Source: Gammaproteobacteria bacterium
GTDB lineage: Bacteria > Pseudomonadota > Gammaproteobacteria > Arenicellales > Poriferihabitantaceae
DNA: 64,000 nucleotides
Assembly (NCBI GenBank): GCA_009842505.1
Contig: VYFG01000124.1
Coordinates: 1-64,000, forward strand
Direction: 5' to 3'
Every line of letters begins with the position of its first letter. Position 1 is the first letter of the stretch. This document shows positions 35,532-47,334 of this stretch, in pieces. Both the position numbers and the translations under genes were made by a program. The notes beneath the pieces are model-generated. The model saw nothing but the letters and a program-made list of their open reading frames with translations. It made no database searches and was not told the origin of the DNA.

Positions 35532-36656
35532 TCAGGTCACCAGGTCGTCAAAAAACGATTTGATGCGGCTGGTCCAGTTGCCCCACCTGGGGGAATGCCT
35601 GTCGCCGCCTTCTATGAGCGACTGGTCGAGTTCCTTCAGCAAATCCTTCTGATGACGGGTCAGGTTCACCGGGGTCTCGACGGCAATCTTGCAATACAGG
35701 TCACCCTGATGGCCGTTCCGGACATTGCGCACGCCCTTGCCGCGCAGCCGGAACATCTTTTCCGATTGCGTCTCCGGCGGCACCTTGATCGTGGCGCGCC
35801 CGGACAATGTGGGAATTTCCACGCTGCCTCCCAGAACCATGGTGGCAAAACTGACGGGCACTTCGCAATACAGGTTGTCGCCGTCGCGCCTGAAGATATC
35901 GTGCGGTACCAGCCGGACCTGCACGTAGAGATCGCCGGGCCGCGCCCCGGGGCCGCCGCTCTCGCCCTCGCCGGACAGTCGGACCTGGTCACCATCGTCA
36001 ACACCCGCGGGAATCTTGACCGACAGGGTCTTTTCATCGCGCACCATGCCCTGTCCCTGGCAATTGCCGCAAGGATCGGTGATGACCTCTCCCCGGCCCC
36101 GGCATTGCGGACAGGTCTGCTGCACCGAAAAGAAGCCCTGCTGCATCCTGACCTGACCTTGGCCATGGCAGGTTCCGCAGGTCTTCGGTTCGGAGCCCGG
36201 CCGGGAACCCGAACCATTGCAGGCCGCGCAGTCCGACATGCGCGGGACCCGGATCTTCTTTTCTGTTCCCTGGACCGCCTCCTCCAGGCTCAATTCGAGG
36301 TTGTAACGCAGGTCCGCGCCCCGGCTCTGGCGCCTGCCACCTCCGCCGCCGCCGAAGATATCGCCGAAAATGTCGCCGAAAATGTCGCCCACGCCCTCGC
36401 TGAAACCGCCCCCTCCCATGCCGGCGGCATTCTCCACGCCGGCATGTCCGAACTGGTCGTAGGCGGCCCGTTTCTGGGTGTCGGACAGGATGTCGTAGGC
36501 CTCCTTGGCCTCCTTGAAGCGGGCTTCCGCCTGGGCATCACCCTGGTTGCGGTCAGGATGATACTTCATCGCGAGCCGCCGATAGGCCTTCTTCAACTCG
36601 TCGTCACCGGCGCTGCGATTGACGCCGAGAACCTGGTAGTAGTCTCTTTTCGACAT
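35532..36656 (-). CDS. dnaJ: Chaperone protein DnaJ
   Basis: 374 residues. DnaJ delivers substrates to DnaK and stimulates its ATPase. The J domain (1-70) contains KYHPDRN with the HPD triad. A Gly/Phe region follows, with a GDIF triplet repeated three times in a row ([12 protein letters not shown]) before a poly-Gly run. Four CxxCxGxG zinc motifs are intact ([32 protein letters not shown]), then the C-terminal client-binding domains. Downstream of dnaK with a small gap holding a hairpin. Confidence 0.97.
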   Translation of the reverse strand: MSKRDYYQVLGVNRSAGDDELKKAYRRLAMKYHPDRNQGDAQAEARFKEAKEAYDILSDTQKRAAYDQFGHAGVENAAGMGGGGFSEGVGDIFGDIFGDIFGGGGGGRRQSRGADLRYNLELSLEEAVQGTEKKIRVPRMSDCAACNGSGSRPGSEPKTCGTCHGQGQVRMQQGFFSVQQTCPQCRGRGEVITDPCGNCQGQGMVRDEKTLSVKIPAGVDDGDQVRLSGEGESGGPGARPGDLYVQVRLVPHDIFRRDGDNLYCEVPVSFATMVLGGSVEIPTLSGRATIKVPPETQSEKMFRLRGKGVRNVRNGHQGDLYCKIAVETPVNLTRHQKDLLKELDQSLIEGGDRHSPRWGNWTSRIKSFFDDLVT

Positions 36657-36679
36657 CTCTTCTTGTGCCCGACAGGAAA

Positions 36680-36702
36680 AGCGGGACCTCTCAGATCCCG
36701 CT
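36680..36702. terminator. Hairpin between dnaK and dnaJ
   Basis: AGCGGGA (36680-36686) pairs with TCCCGCT (36696-36702) across a 9-base loop. There is no T-run, so it probably protects the dnaK message or attenuates dnaJ rather than ending transcription. Confidence 0.45.
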
Positions 36703-36790
36703 CCGCCAGCCCGTCACGTCACCATGCCGCGCCTCGAGGCCATCCGGACCGTGGGCCGTGTACGATATGCGGCGGCGGCAGGCGCTTTTC

Positions 36791-38725
36791 TCAGGATTTC
36801 TTGTCGTCGTCCACCTCTTCGAACTCGGCATCCACGACGTCATCATCGGACGCCGTGCTGCCGCCGCCTTCCCCGGCGGCATCTCCGGCGGAACCCTCCG
36901 GCTCCGCGCCCTGGGCATAGAGCTGTTCGGCCATCTTGTGGCTGGCCTGGGTCAACGCCTCGGTCCTGCTGACGATCGCATCCTTGTCATCGCCCTTGAT
37001 GGCTTCCTCCAGGTCGGTGATCGCCACCTCAATCCCGGACTTCTCATTCGCATCCAGTTTGTCCCCGAGTTCGTCCATGGATTTCCTTACACCATGGATC
37101 ATTGCCTCCGCCTGGTTGCGGGCGTCCACGAGTTCACGCGCCCTGCGATCCTCATCGGCATGCTCCTCGGCATCCTGGACCATGCGTTCGATCTCCTCGT
37201 CGGAAAGGCCGGAACTGGACTTGATGACGATCTTGTTCTCCTTGCCCGTGGCCTTGTCCTTGGCGGAGACATGGAGGATGCCGTTGGCATCGATATCAAG
37301 GGTCACCTCGATCTGGGGCACGCCCCTGGGTGCGGGGGGGATCTCCGTGAGGTCAAAGCGCCCCAGGGACTTGTTGCCGCTGGCCATTTCCCGCTCACCC
37401 TGCAGGACGTGCACGGTCACTGCACTTTGGTTGTCGGCCGCGGTGGAGAACACCTGGGCGACCTTGGTGGGAATGGTGGTGTTTTTCTCGATCAGCTTGG
37501 TCATGACCTCTCCATAGGTCTCGATGCCAAGCGACAGGGGGGTCACGTCCAGTAGCAGGACGTCCTTCACATCACCGCCCAGGACCCCGCCCTGGATCGC
37601 CGCGCCGACCGCCACGGCCTCATCGGGGTTCACGTCCTTGCGCGGTTCCTTGCCGAAGAAACCCTTCACCACTTCCTGGACCTTGGGCATCCGGGTCTGT
37701 CCGCCCACCAGGATCACGTCGTTGATGTCCGATGCAGCAAGGCCCGCGTCCTTGAGGGCGGTCCGGCAGGGCTCCAGCGTCTGTTGAAGCAACTCGTCCA
37801 CCAGAGATTCCAGCTTGGCCCTGGATATCTTGAGGTTGAGATGCTTCGGACCGCTGGCATCGGCAGTGATGTAGGGCAGATTGACCTCGGTCTGGGTACT
37901 GGAAGACAACTCGATCTTGGCCTTTTCCGCGGCTTCCTTCAGCCGCTGCATGGCCAGCGGGTCTCCCCGCAGATCCATCCCCTGCTCCTTCTTGAAGGTG
38001 TCCGCCAGGTAGTCGATCAGACGGCGGTCGAAATCCTCTCCGCCGAGAAAGGTATCGCCGTTGGTGGAAAGCACCTCGAACTGGTGTTCGCCCTCGACTT
38101 CCGCGATCTCGATCACGGACACGTCGAACGTGCCGCCACCGAGATCGTAGACCACGATCTTCCGGTCACCCTTGGCCTTGTCCATGCCGTAGGCTAGCGC
38201 AGCAGCGGTCGGTTCGTTGATGATGCGCTTGACGTCAAGGCCCGCGATCTTGCCGGCATCCTTGGTGGCCTGACGCTGGGAGTCATTGAAGTAGGCCGGC
38301 ACCGTGATCACCGCGTCGGTGATTTCCTCCCCGAGGTAGTCCTCGGCGGTCTTTTTCATTTTCTGGAGAATCCGGGCGGAGACCTCCGGCGCGGCCATCT
38401 GCTTGCCGCCGACCTCGACCCAGGCGTCTCCGTTCTTTGCCTTGACGATCTTGTAGGGCATGAGATCGATATCGAGCTGTACCACATCTTCGTCGAAGCG
38501 CCGGCCGATCAGCCGCTTGACCGCAAAGACCGTATTGTCCGGGTTGGTGACCGACTGCCGCTTCGCGGACTGCCCCACCAGGACTTCACTGTCCTTGGTG
38601 AACGCGACGATGGAAGGGGTGGTGCGGTCACCTTCACTGTTCTCGATGACCTTGGGCGTACCGCCCTCCATCACCGCCACGCAGGAATTGGTTGTACCGA
38701 GGTCGATACCGATGATTTTAGCCAT
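36791..38725 (-). CDS. dnaK: Chaperone protein DnaK (Hsp70)
   Basis: 644 residues. ATP-driven chaperone central to folding and heat-shock control. N-terminal [59 protein letters not shown] and [10 protein letters not shown] mark the actin-like ATPase; [16 protein letters not shown] begins the linker and substrate-binding domain; the lid ends in a Gly/Asp-rich tail closing with [15 protein letters not shown]. Ribosome binding site AGAGGA about ten bases before the ATG. It follows grpE with about 100 bases between, in which a sigma-32-like promoter lies. Confidence 0.98.
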   Translation of the reverse strand: MAKIIGIDLGTTNSCVAVMEGGTPKVIENSEGDRTTPSIVAFTKDSEVLVGQSAKRQSVTNPDNTVFAVKRLIGRRFDEDVVQLDIDLMPYKIVKAKNGDAWVEVGGKQMAAPEVSARILQKMKKTAEDYLGEEITDAVITVPAYFNDSQRQATKDAGKIAGLDVKRIINEPTAAALAYGMDKAKGDRKIVVYDLGGGTFDVSVIEIAEVEGEHQFEVLSTNGDTFLGGEDFDRRLIDYLADTFKKEQGMDLRGDPLAMQRLKEAAEKAKIELSSSTQTEVNLPYITADASGPKHLNLKISRAKLESLVDELLQQTLEPCRTALKDAGLAASDINDVILVGGQTRMPKVQEVVKGFFGKEPRKDVNPDEAVAVGAAIQGGVLGGDVKDVLLLDVTPLSLGIETYGEVMTKLIEKNTTIPTKVAQVFSTAADNQSAVTVHVLQGEREMASGNKSLGRFDLTEIPPAPRGVPQIEVTLDIDANGILHVSAKDKATGKENKIVIKSSSGLSDEEIERMVQDAEEHADEDRRARELVDARNQAEAMIHGVRKSMDELGDKLDANEKSGIEVAITDLEEAIKGDDKDAIVSRTEALTQASHKMAEQLYAQGAEPEGSAGDAAGEGGGSTASDDDVVDAEFEEVDDDKKS

Positions 38726-38775
38726 TGTGAGTTAGTCCTCTGATTATGCTTTCAATAGATCTGTACGATTCAGGA

Positions 38776-38803
38776 ATATGCGGATAACCCTTCTGAATAC
38801 AAG
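38776..38803 (-). promoter_or_regulatory. Sigma-32-like heat-shock promoter before dnaK
   Basis: On the minus strand CTTGTAT (38803-38797) and CCGCATAT (38783-38776) are 13 bases apart, against a consensus CTTGAAA-N13/14-CCCCATNT. The ATG of dnaK lies about 50 bases downstream. No CIRCE repeat is visible in the same gap. Confidence 0.55.
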
Positions 38804-38823
38804 GTTTTGTCGGTAGGGCAGGA

Positions 38824-39516
38824 TCAGCTCGCCACTACCACCATGGCGGGGCGAAGCAGCCGGTCCTTGAGCAGGAAGCCCTTCTGCATGACGCTGATGA
38901 TGTGATCCGGTGGAATGTCTTCGGATGCGACCATGCTGACAGCCTGGTGATGGTCCGGGTTGAACTTCACGCCCGGGCCGGCCTCGACTTCCACCACCGA
39001 GAACTTGGCAAGCACGGTTTCAAGCTGCTTCAGGGTCAGTTCCAGGCCCTCCTTCATCCGGGTCACAGCCTCGCCCACGGCGTCATCCAGTTCGACCTGG
39101 GTTGCCTGTTCCATGCTGTCCTTCACCGGCAGCAGTTCCTGGGCGAACACTTCGATCGCATACTTCCGGGCCGCCTGGATTTCCTTCTGGCTGCGGCGGC
39201 GGACATTTTCCATTTCCGCCTGGGCCCGCAGAAATCCGTCCTTCATCTCCTGGACCTGCTCCCTGGCTTCCACCAGGGCAGCGGCCAGGTCCTCGTCGTC
39301 CTGCGGTGTGTCTGCTGGCGTATCTTCCGGTGTGTCCTTCGCCTGTTCAACCCGGTGACCGGCAGCCTGACCGGTTTCGGATGCATCCGGGGCGGTCTCG
39401 TCGACTGCCGGCTCATCGGCAGGCTTCTCACCGTTTTGAGCCTGTTTTGCATCGGGGGACCGTGCCTTGCCCTTGGAACCCGCGGAGGTTCCGGAGTCTG
39501 CTTGCTTGACTGACAT
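38824..39516 (-). CDS. grpE: Nucleotide exchange factor GrpE
   Basis: 230 residues, longer than E. coli GrpE (197) because of an N-terminal tail of about 85 acidic and low-complexity residues (Ala/Asp/Glu/Thr repeats such as KDTPEDTPADTPQDDED). GrpE exchanges ADP for ATP on DnaK and acts as a thermosensor. The long helix (AEMENVRRRSQKEIQAARKYAIEVFAQELLPVKDSMEQA) and the beta wing (GVKFNPDHHQAVSMV, VMQKGFLLKDRLLRPAMVVVA) are intact. First gene of grpE-dnaK-dnaJ. Confidence 0.95.
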   Translation of the reverse strand: MSVKQADSGTSAGSKGKARSPDAKQAQNGEKPADEPAVDETAPDASETGQAAGHRVEQAKDTPEDTPADTPQDDEDLAAALVEAREQVQEMKDGFLRAQAEMENVRRRSQKEIQAARKYAIEVFAQELLPVKDSMEQATQVELDDAVGEAVTRMKEGLELTLKQLETVLAKFSVVEVEAGPGVKFNPDHHQAVSMVASEDIPPDHIISVMQKGFLLKDRLLRPAMVVVAS

Positions 39517-39550
39517 TGAATATGGAAGCTCTGGTTGTTTCCTGTCGCAA

Positions 39551-39578
39551 AGTGGGGACGCGACGCGCTTGCCTCAAG
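39551..39578 (-). promoter_or_regulatory. Sigma-32-type heat-shock promoter before grpE
   Basis: On the minus strand CTTGAGG (39578-39572) and CCCCACT (39557-39551) are 14 bases apart, close to the sigma-32 consensus CTTGAAA and CCCCATNT. Transcription would start about 30 bases before the grpE ATG. Confidence 0.7.
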
Positions 39579-39667
39579 CGGTTTGCCTGAAAATTTTCGG
39601 TATTTTCCGGTTTTCGGTTGATTCGCCGGCCAGCGGGAATCAGGTCCGGGAAGCCGGGCTGGCGGTG

Positions 39668-40000
39668 TCAGATCGAAAAGGAGGATCCACAGCCGCAGGT
39701 TGCGGAGGCATTGGGATTGTTCACCAGAAACCGTGATCCGATCAGATCGTCCTTGAAATCGATTTCCGCGCCGCCCAGGTACTGCAGACTGAGCATGTCC
39801 ACCAGGATCCGGATACCGGACTGCTCTATGGCGATATCGTCTTCCTGGGCCGACTCATCGAACTGGAACCCGTACTGGAACCCGGAACATCCCCCGCCCT
39901 GGATGTAGACACGCAACATCAGGTCGGGATTGTCCTTGGACGACAGGAGTTGATTGACCCGCTCCACGGCTGCGGCACTGATTGAAAGATCGGTCTGCAT
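39668..40000 (-). CDS. erpA: Iron-sulfur cluster insertion protein ErpA
   Basis: 110 residues, A-type carrier that passes [2Fe-2S] or [4Fe-4S] clusters to target enzymes. Cys38 in [14 protein letters not shown] and Cys102/Cys104 in ATCGCGSSF are the three cluster ligands, and the family core [29 protein letters not shown] and NPNA is present. About 150 bases upstream of grpE on the same strand but separated from it by the grpE heat-shock promoter. Confidence 0.94.
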   Translation of the reverse strand: MQTDLSISAAAVERVNQLLSSKDNPDLMLRVYIQGGGCSGFQYGFQFDESAQEDDIAIEQSGIRILVDMLSLQYLGGAEIDFKDDLIGSRFLVNNPNASATCGCGSSFSI

Positions 40001-40105
40001 GGGGCTTTATAGGAGGCTTACGCTGTGAAATATAAGTGCCCGCCCGCTCGAATTCAATATCAACTACTCTCACCGGCTGCCGGCTGAAACGCTCCCAAGC
40101 CCGTC

Positions 40106-40867
40106 TCAGCCCGTAATCAGCAATTCAGCGAAGTTGGCCGCGGCCCGGCGCAGCCGGGGGACATAGTCAATAGCCGCTTCCAGCGTCATCCTGATTTCCG
40201 GTGCCTGCAGGGACACCGTGCCGACGAGATTCCCACCGTCGTCCCGGATCGGCACCGCAACCGCGATCATGCCCGCCACCAGTTCTCCCCGGTCCGTGGA
40301 ATAGTCATTTGCCCTGATCTCTGCCAGTTCAGACCGCAATTGTTCGGCATCAATGGTGGTCAGGGGCGTGAGGCGTTCCATCGGCAGGATGGACAGGAGC
40401 TTGCGTTGCCGCCTCCGGTCCAGGGAGGCGAGGTACATCTTTCCGCTGGCAGTGCAATGCAGCGGCACCTTGGAACCGATCGGGAACTGGAGACGCAGCG
40501 GCCATTTTGTCTCCACGCGGTCGGCATACACCATGCCGGACCCGTCGGGATACGCCAGGTTGCAGGTTTCCCCCACGTCCTCCGAAAGACTTTCCAGAAT
40601 CGCGTGCCGTTCCATCCGGTAGGATGCGCCGGACAGTATTCCCATGGCGATGTCCCTGAGAACAGGGCCGGGCAGGTATTTCTTGCCATCGATCTCCTTC
40701 TGCAGGAAGCCCTGTCTCTCCAGCGCGGCACAAAGGCGATGGGTGGTGGATTTTGGCATGTCCAGCGTCTTGCCGATCTCCAGCAACCCCATTGCCCGGT
40801 CCGCCTGGGCAATGAACCGTACCAGTGCCAGCACCCGTTCGATAGTGGATCCGCGTTCTCTCGTCAT
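40106..40867 (-). CDS. IclR-family transcriptional regulator
   Basis: 253 residues. The N-terminal winged helix (STIERVLALVRFIAQADRAMGLLEIGKTLDMPKSTTHRLCAALERQGFL, about residues 6-55) binds DNA; the C-terminal effector domain (about 75-250) has VPLHCTASGKMYLASL, the RANDYSTDRGELVAGMIAVAVPIRDDGGNLVGTVSLQAP segment and a final helix, typical of IclR. Divergent from the GMC-TRAP-dehydrogenase series and therefore its likely regulator. Two inverted repeats lie in the shared intergenic region, one over the plus-strand -35 box. Confidence 0.93.
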   Translation of the reverse strand: MTRERGSTIERVLALVRFIAQADRAMGLLEIGKTLDMPKSTTHRLCAALERQGFLQKEIDGKKYLPGPVLRDIAMGILSGASYRMERHAILESLSEDVGETCNLAYPDGSGMVYADRVETKWPLRLQFPIGSKVPLHCTASGKMYLASLDRRRQRKLLSILPMERLTPLTTIDAEQLRSELAEIRANDYSTDRGELVAGMIAVAVPIRDDGGNLVGTVSLQAPEIRMTLEAAIDYVPRLRRAAANFAELLITG

Positions 40868-40887
40868 GGTCGATTGCTATACAAAAT

Positions 40888-40915
40888 GGATATTCAGAAA
40901 CTACTTTGAATATCC
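40888..40915. promoter_or_regulatory. Inverted repeat over the -35 box, candidate IclR operator
   Basis: GGATATTC (40888-40895) and GAATATCC (40908-40915) are perfect 8-bp complements, 12 bases apart. The right arm overlaps the -35 box TTTGAA of the GMC-gene promoter and the left arm lies 21 bases before the IclR start codon, so one site could control both directions. Confidence 0.55.
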
Positions 40916-40932
40916 CGAATTTACTATATAAT
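40905..40932 (+). promoter_or_regulatory. Candidate promoter of the GMC-TRAP-hps-like series
   Basis: TTTGAA at 40905-40910 and a perfect TATAAT at 40927-40932 with a 16-base spacer, about 60 bases before the GMC start codon. Confidence 0.65.
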
Positions 40933-40943
40933 AGAATCCACAT

Positions 40944-40964
40944 AACGGAACTGGTAGTTCCGTT
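40944..40964. promoter_or_regulatory. Second inverted repeat just downstream of the promoter
   Basis: AACGGAACT (40944-40952), GGT, AGTTCCGTT (40956-40964) is a perfect 9-bp inverted repeat with a 3-base centre, at the expected transcription start and followed by TT. It resembles GGAAC-N-GTTCC sites of some IclR-family proteins, or it could be a leader hairpin. Confidence 0.5.
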
Positions 40965-40992
40965 TTATGCGATTTCGGTATCTTGACTGCGC

Positions 40993-42603
40993 ATGGCAAA
41001 CAATTCCGACACCTACGATTTCATCGTGGCCGGAGCGGGTTCCGCTGGATGTGCCATCGCGGCGAGACTGTCCGAGGATGCCGATGTCAGGGTGCTGCTG
41101 CTGGAAGCCGGACGACGGGACACCAACCCCTGGATTCATGTGCCGGTGGGCTACTTCAAGACCATGCATAATCCGTCTGTGGACTGGTGCTACCGAACCG
41201 ATCCGGATCCGGGGCTCAACGGCAGAAGGCTGAACTGGCCCCGGGGCAAGGTGCTGGGCGGCTCCAGTTCTCTGAACGGTCTGCTGTACATCCGCGGCCA
41301 ACCCGAGGATTATAACGAATGGTCCGCCATGGGCAATCCGGGCTGGTCCTGGCAGGAGGTGCTGCCCTATTTTCTCAAGTCGGAGAACCAGGAGCGCGGT
41401 GCGAATGCCCATCATGGCTCCGGAGGGCCGCTGACGGTATCCGATATCCGCTTCCGGCGGAAGATCACCGACGCCTTCATTGATGCCGCACTGGAAGCAG
41501 GCATTCCGCCCAACGACGATTTCAACGGGGAAAGCCAGGAGGGCGTAGGCTACTTCCAGCTGACCGCCCATGGTGGCAGGCGTTGCAGCACTGCCCAGGC
41601 CTTCCTGAAACCTGCAAAGTCGCGCCCCAACCTGGACGTGGTCACCTCCGCCCATGTCACCAGGCTGACCCGCGAGGGCCGGCGCATCACCGGTGTGGAA
41701 TACCGGCGCGGCAGTCAGCTGTTCCATGGCACGAGCCGCCGGGAAACCGTGCTCAGCGCCGGCGCCATCGGCTCCCCGCAACTGCTCCAGCTTTCCGGCA
41801 TCGGACCCGGCGCTCTCAGCCGGGAAATGGGCATCGAGCCCGTGTTGGACCTGCCCGGAGTCGGGGCGAATCTGCAGGATCACCTGCAGATCCGGGCCGT
41901 GTACAAATGCAGCCAGCCCACCCTGAATGATGAAATCCGCAATCCGCTTCGCAGGCTGCTGATCGGGCTGCAGTACCTGCTTTTCCGCACCGGACCCATG
42001 ACCATGGCGGCCAGCCAGGTGGCCATTTTCACACGCACGTCCGAACGGGCGGAAAGGCCGGACATCCAGTTTCATTTCCAGCCCCTCAGCTCCGACAGCC
42101 CCGGAGAGGGCACCCACGACTTTTCGGCGTTCACATCTTCTGTCTGTCAACTGCGTCCCACGAGCACCGGGCAGGTGAAGATTACCTCCCCGGACCCGGA
42201 CGAACACCCGTCCATACAGCCGAACTACCTCAGCACGGAACACGATTGCGAGGTCGCCATCGGGGGCATGAGGGTTTCCCGGCGCATCGCATCCATGCCG
42301 GCCCTGCAGCCGTTCATTACGGATGAATACGATCCGGGGAGTCACGTGCAGACGGACGACCAGTTGCTTGAGCATGCACGCGACACGGGCAACACGATCT
42401 ACCACCCGACCGGCACCTGCCGCATGGGACCCGCCGACGACGCCCGTTCGGTGGTGGATCATCGGCTGCGGGTTCACGGGCTCGACGACCTTCGCGTGGC
42501 CGACGCCTCCATCATGCCCGCCATCGTGTCCGGCAATACCAATGCACCCAGCATCATGATCGGCGAAAAATGCGCCGACATGATCCGGGAGGACTGGGCA
42601 TGA
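40993..42603 (+). CDS. GMC-family FAD-dependent oxidoreductase (choline-dehydrogenase-like)
   Basis: 536 residues. FAD enzymes of this family oxidise alcohols such as choline. The N-terminal FIVAGAGSAGCAIAARLSEDADVRVLLLEAG binds the ADP part of FAD; GKVLGGSSSLNGLLYIRGQ and the ETVLSAGAIGSPQLLQLSGIGP segment are the two GMC signatures; His471 in YHPTGTCRMGP is the catalytic His, with SGNTNAPSIMIGEKCA near 513-525 at the second catalytic position. First gene after the IclR divergent promoter, followed by a DctP TRAP receptor. Context suggests an alcohol imported by the adjacent TRAP system, but choline itself is not excluded. Confidence 0.9.
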   Translation: MANNSDTYDFIVAGAGSAGCAIAARLSEDADVRVLLLEAGRRDTNPWIHVPVGYFKTMHNPSVDWCYRTDPDPGLNGRRLNWPRGKVLGGSSSLNGLLYIRGQPEDYNEWSAMGNPGWSWQEVLPYFLKSENQERGANAHHGSGGPLTVSDIRFRRKITDAFIDAALEAGIPPNDDFNGESQEGVGYFQLTAHGGRRCSTAQAFLKPAKSRPNLDVVTSAHVTRLTREGRRITGVEYRRGSQLFHGTSRRETVLSAGAIGSPQLLQLSGIGPGALSREMGIEPVLDLPGVGANLQDHLQIRAVYKCSQPTLNDEIRNPLRRLLIGLQYLLFRTGPMTMAASQVAIFTRTSERAERPDIQFHFQPLSSDSPGEGTHDFSAFTSSVCQLRPTSTGQVKITSPDPDEHPSIQPNYLSTEHDCEVAIGGMRVSRRIASMPALQPFITDEYDPGSHVQTDDQLLEHARDTGNTIYHPTGTCRMGPADDARSVVDHRLRVHGLDDLRVADASIMPAIVSGNTNAPSIMIGEKCADMIREDWA

Positions 42604-42681
42604 GGTCCCGGCCTCCGACCAGGTGCAGGCCCTGCGGCACGGCGGTGCCGGCGGCCCCGCACCTGCCGACAGCTTCCGCTT

Positions 42682-42707
42682 CCCCGGTCCCGGTTACCGG
42701 ACCGGGG
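42682..42707. terminator. Hairpin between GMC gene and dctP
   Basis: CCCCGGTCC (42682-42690) pairs with GGACCGGGG (42699-42707). No T-run follows, so partial termination or RNA processing between the flavoenzyme gene and the TRAP genes is possible. Confidence 0.45.
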
Positions 42708-42775
42708 GTGCACTCTTCGGTGACTAAGTGATTAGGCACCGTCTATTCATCCAACCAATCGAGGATCATCAAATC

Positions 42776-43882
42776 ATGCTACTCACCAAGAAACTCCTGG
42801 TCGGCGCTGCGGCGGGACTGGCCCTGATGGCCAGTTCCACGGTATTCGCCGAAGTCAAGATCCGGGTCCAGTCGGTGTTGCCGACCAAGGCGGACGAAAT
42901 CGTCATGCTGAAGGATTTCGCTGCCAATGTGGCCCAGTTGACCAACAACGAGGTCCAGATCGAGGTGCTGCCTGACGGCGCCGTCGTCAGCGGCCGTGAC
43001 ATCATGCAGGCAGTGGACAAGGGGCTCGTGGAAGCCGGGTTCGCCTGGACCCACTACTGGTCCGGCATTCATCCCGCCGCCATGCTGTTCGGCTCCCCCG
43101 TCGCCGGTGCGGGCGTGGGCATCGACAACATCGCGTTCATCTCCTGGTTCATGTACGGCGGCGGCAAGGAGCTGTACGACCAGCTCTGGGACGAAATGGA
43201 TCTCAATGTCCATGGTCTCATGCTGCAGCCTGTGGGCCCGGAAGCACTGGGCTGGTTCAAGGAACCCATCAACAGCATGGACGACTTCCGCAAGTACCGG
43301 TTCCGCACACCTCCCGGCATCCCCGGGCAGACCTATAAGGATATCGGTGTTGCATCCGTGGCCATGGGCGGGGGCGACATTCTCCCGGCCCTTGAGAAAG
43401 GCGTCATCGACGCCGCGGAATGGTGCTGCCCCAAGCCCGACAGCGTGTTCGGTTTCCAGAAGGTGCTCAAGCACTACTACCTGCAGGGATTGCACCAGGT
43501 CGTGGTCAATGCCGACATCTACATTAATGGCGATGTCTGGAACGGGCTGACCGAAGAACAGCGCCGCGCCATGGAAATTGCCGCGGATGCCTCCCTGATC
43601 CGTTCACTCGGCTACCGGATCTACGAAAACGGCAAAGCCCTCAAGGACCTCACCGAGAACCACGGCGTCATCCTGCACGACACGCCGGCGGATTATTTCC
43701 CGGCCTACATGAATGCCGCCAAGGCAAGCCTGGAAAAGAATGCCGCAGATAACGAGTTCTTCGCCAAGGTCTGGCAGTCGCAGAAGGATTTTGCGGATCT
43801 GGCTGTTCCTTTCTGGGCCGGTGCGCAGGCGTCCAACGCGTCTCTCGGCCAGGCGTACGCCAAGCAGAAGCAGCAGCAGTAA
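42776..43882 (+). CDS. dctP: TRAP transporter receptor, DctP family
   Basis: 368 residues from ATG 42776, preceded by GAGGA; the frame extends upstream without a signal. A signal peptide (to about residue 25, FAEVK) exports it to the periplasm. DctP receptors bind acids (carboxylates or sulfonates) and hand them to the QM permease with sodium. Typical features: IRVQSVLPTKADEIVMLKDFAANVAQLTNNEVQIEVLPDGAVV, FRKYRFRTPPGIPGQTYKDIG with the substrate-binding Arg, and LEKGVIDAAEW. In the hps-like layout it would correspond to HpsK or its equivalent. A strong hairpin separates it from dctQ. Confidence 0.93.
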   Translation: MLLTKKLLVGAAAGLALMASSTVFAEVKIRVQSVLPTKADEIVMLKDFAANVAQLTNNEVQIEVLPDGAVVSGRDIMQAVDKGLVEAGFAWTHYWSGIHPAAMLFGSPVAGAGVGIDNIAFISWFMYGGGKELYDQLWDEMDLNVHGLMLQPVGPEALGWFKEPINSMDDFRKYRFRTPPGIPGQTYKDIGVASVAMGGGDILPALEKGVIDAAEWCCPKPDSVFGFQKVLKHYYLQGLHQVVVNADIYINGDVWNGLTEEQRRAMEIAADASLIRSLGYRIYENGKALKDLTENHGVILHDTPADYFPAYMNAAKASLEKNAADNEFFAKVWQSQKDFADLAVPFWAGAQASNASLGQAYAKQKQQQ

Positions 43883-43910
43883 GGGATTTCGGTTACAGTT
43901 AACCGTTCCC

Positions 43911-43945
43911 GGCACGGGAGCGGACCTCGGGTCCGCTCCCGTGCC
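43911..43945 (+). terminator. Perfect 16-bp stem-loop between dctP and dctQ
   Basis: GGCACGGGAGCGGACC (43911-43926), loop TCG, and the exact complement GGTCCGCTCCCGTGCC (43930-43945). No T-run follows. Such intercistronic hairpins usually keep the receptor message more abundant than the permease message, by stabilising it or by partial termination. Confidence 0.75.
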
Positions 43946-44015
43946 ACATTAACCGGCGGCGGCACCTGATGCGAAGTCTGCGTCCCGTGTCCGCACGAAT
44001 ACCACTGGAGGCACC

Positions 44016-44629
44016 ATGGCGGAACCAATCAAGCCCGAAGAGCTCGAAATCGCCGACGAACTGATTGCCGAGCGGCGTTCGGCCATAGAAGCCGAGATGC
44101 CCCCGGACATGCCTGACTGGATGGCAAAGACCATTCGCGGCATCGACATTTTCAACCTCTGGACCGGGAAGATGGCGGGCTGGCTCCTGTTGCCGCTCTG
44201 CCTGGCCATGGTCTACGAGGTGATCGCACGCAAGTATTTCATTGCCCCGACCATGTGGGCCTACGACATCAGCCGATTCATGTACGGGGCCATGTTCACC
44301 CTCGGGGCGGCCTACACCCTCTCCGTCGGGGTCCACATCCGGGCGGATTTCCTTTATCGCAACTGGCATCCCCGGACCCAGGGTCTCGTGGACTCGGCCC
44401 TTTACATCCTGTTCTACTTTCCCGGCCTGCTCGTATTCCTCTGGATGTCCATCGACTATGCCTGGGATGCCGTCTCAAGGGGCGAACGGGGCATGGACAC
44501 CGCCTGGATGCCCTACATGGGCCCGATCAAGACGGTACTCCCGGTGGGTATCATATTCCTGCTGATCCAGGGCGTCTCTGAACTGCTGAAAAGTCTTTAC
44601 GCAGCGCGTAAAGGGAGGTGGCCGTTCTA

Positions 44630-44630
<1 letters not shown>
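44016..44630 (+). CDS. dctQ: TRAP transporter small permease, DctQ family
   Basis: 204 residues, ribosome binding site TGGAGG six bases before ATG 44016. Four hydrophobic helices (about residues 54-72, 92-112, 130-150 and 170-195). The N-terminal 45 residues are hydrophilic and acidic, longer than usual. DctQ holds the large permease in the receptor-docking state. The stop overlaps the dctM start (TAATG). Confidence 0.9.
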
Positions 44631-47265
<2,635 letters not shown>

Positions 47266-47334
47266 CCATGCCGGGCGGCAGTCCCCGGCCAATGGCACCA
47301 GGACATCGATGCCGGGCACCCTTCCAGGATTCCG

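Noticed and set aside
35187-36920. 577-codon plus-strand open frame
   Set aside because: Opposite dnaJ and parts of yoaA and dnaK; low-complexity translation and no motifs.
40924-42477. 517-codon minus-strand open frame
   Set aside because: Antisense of the GMC oxidoreductase gene, with no recognisable domain.
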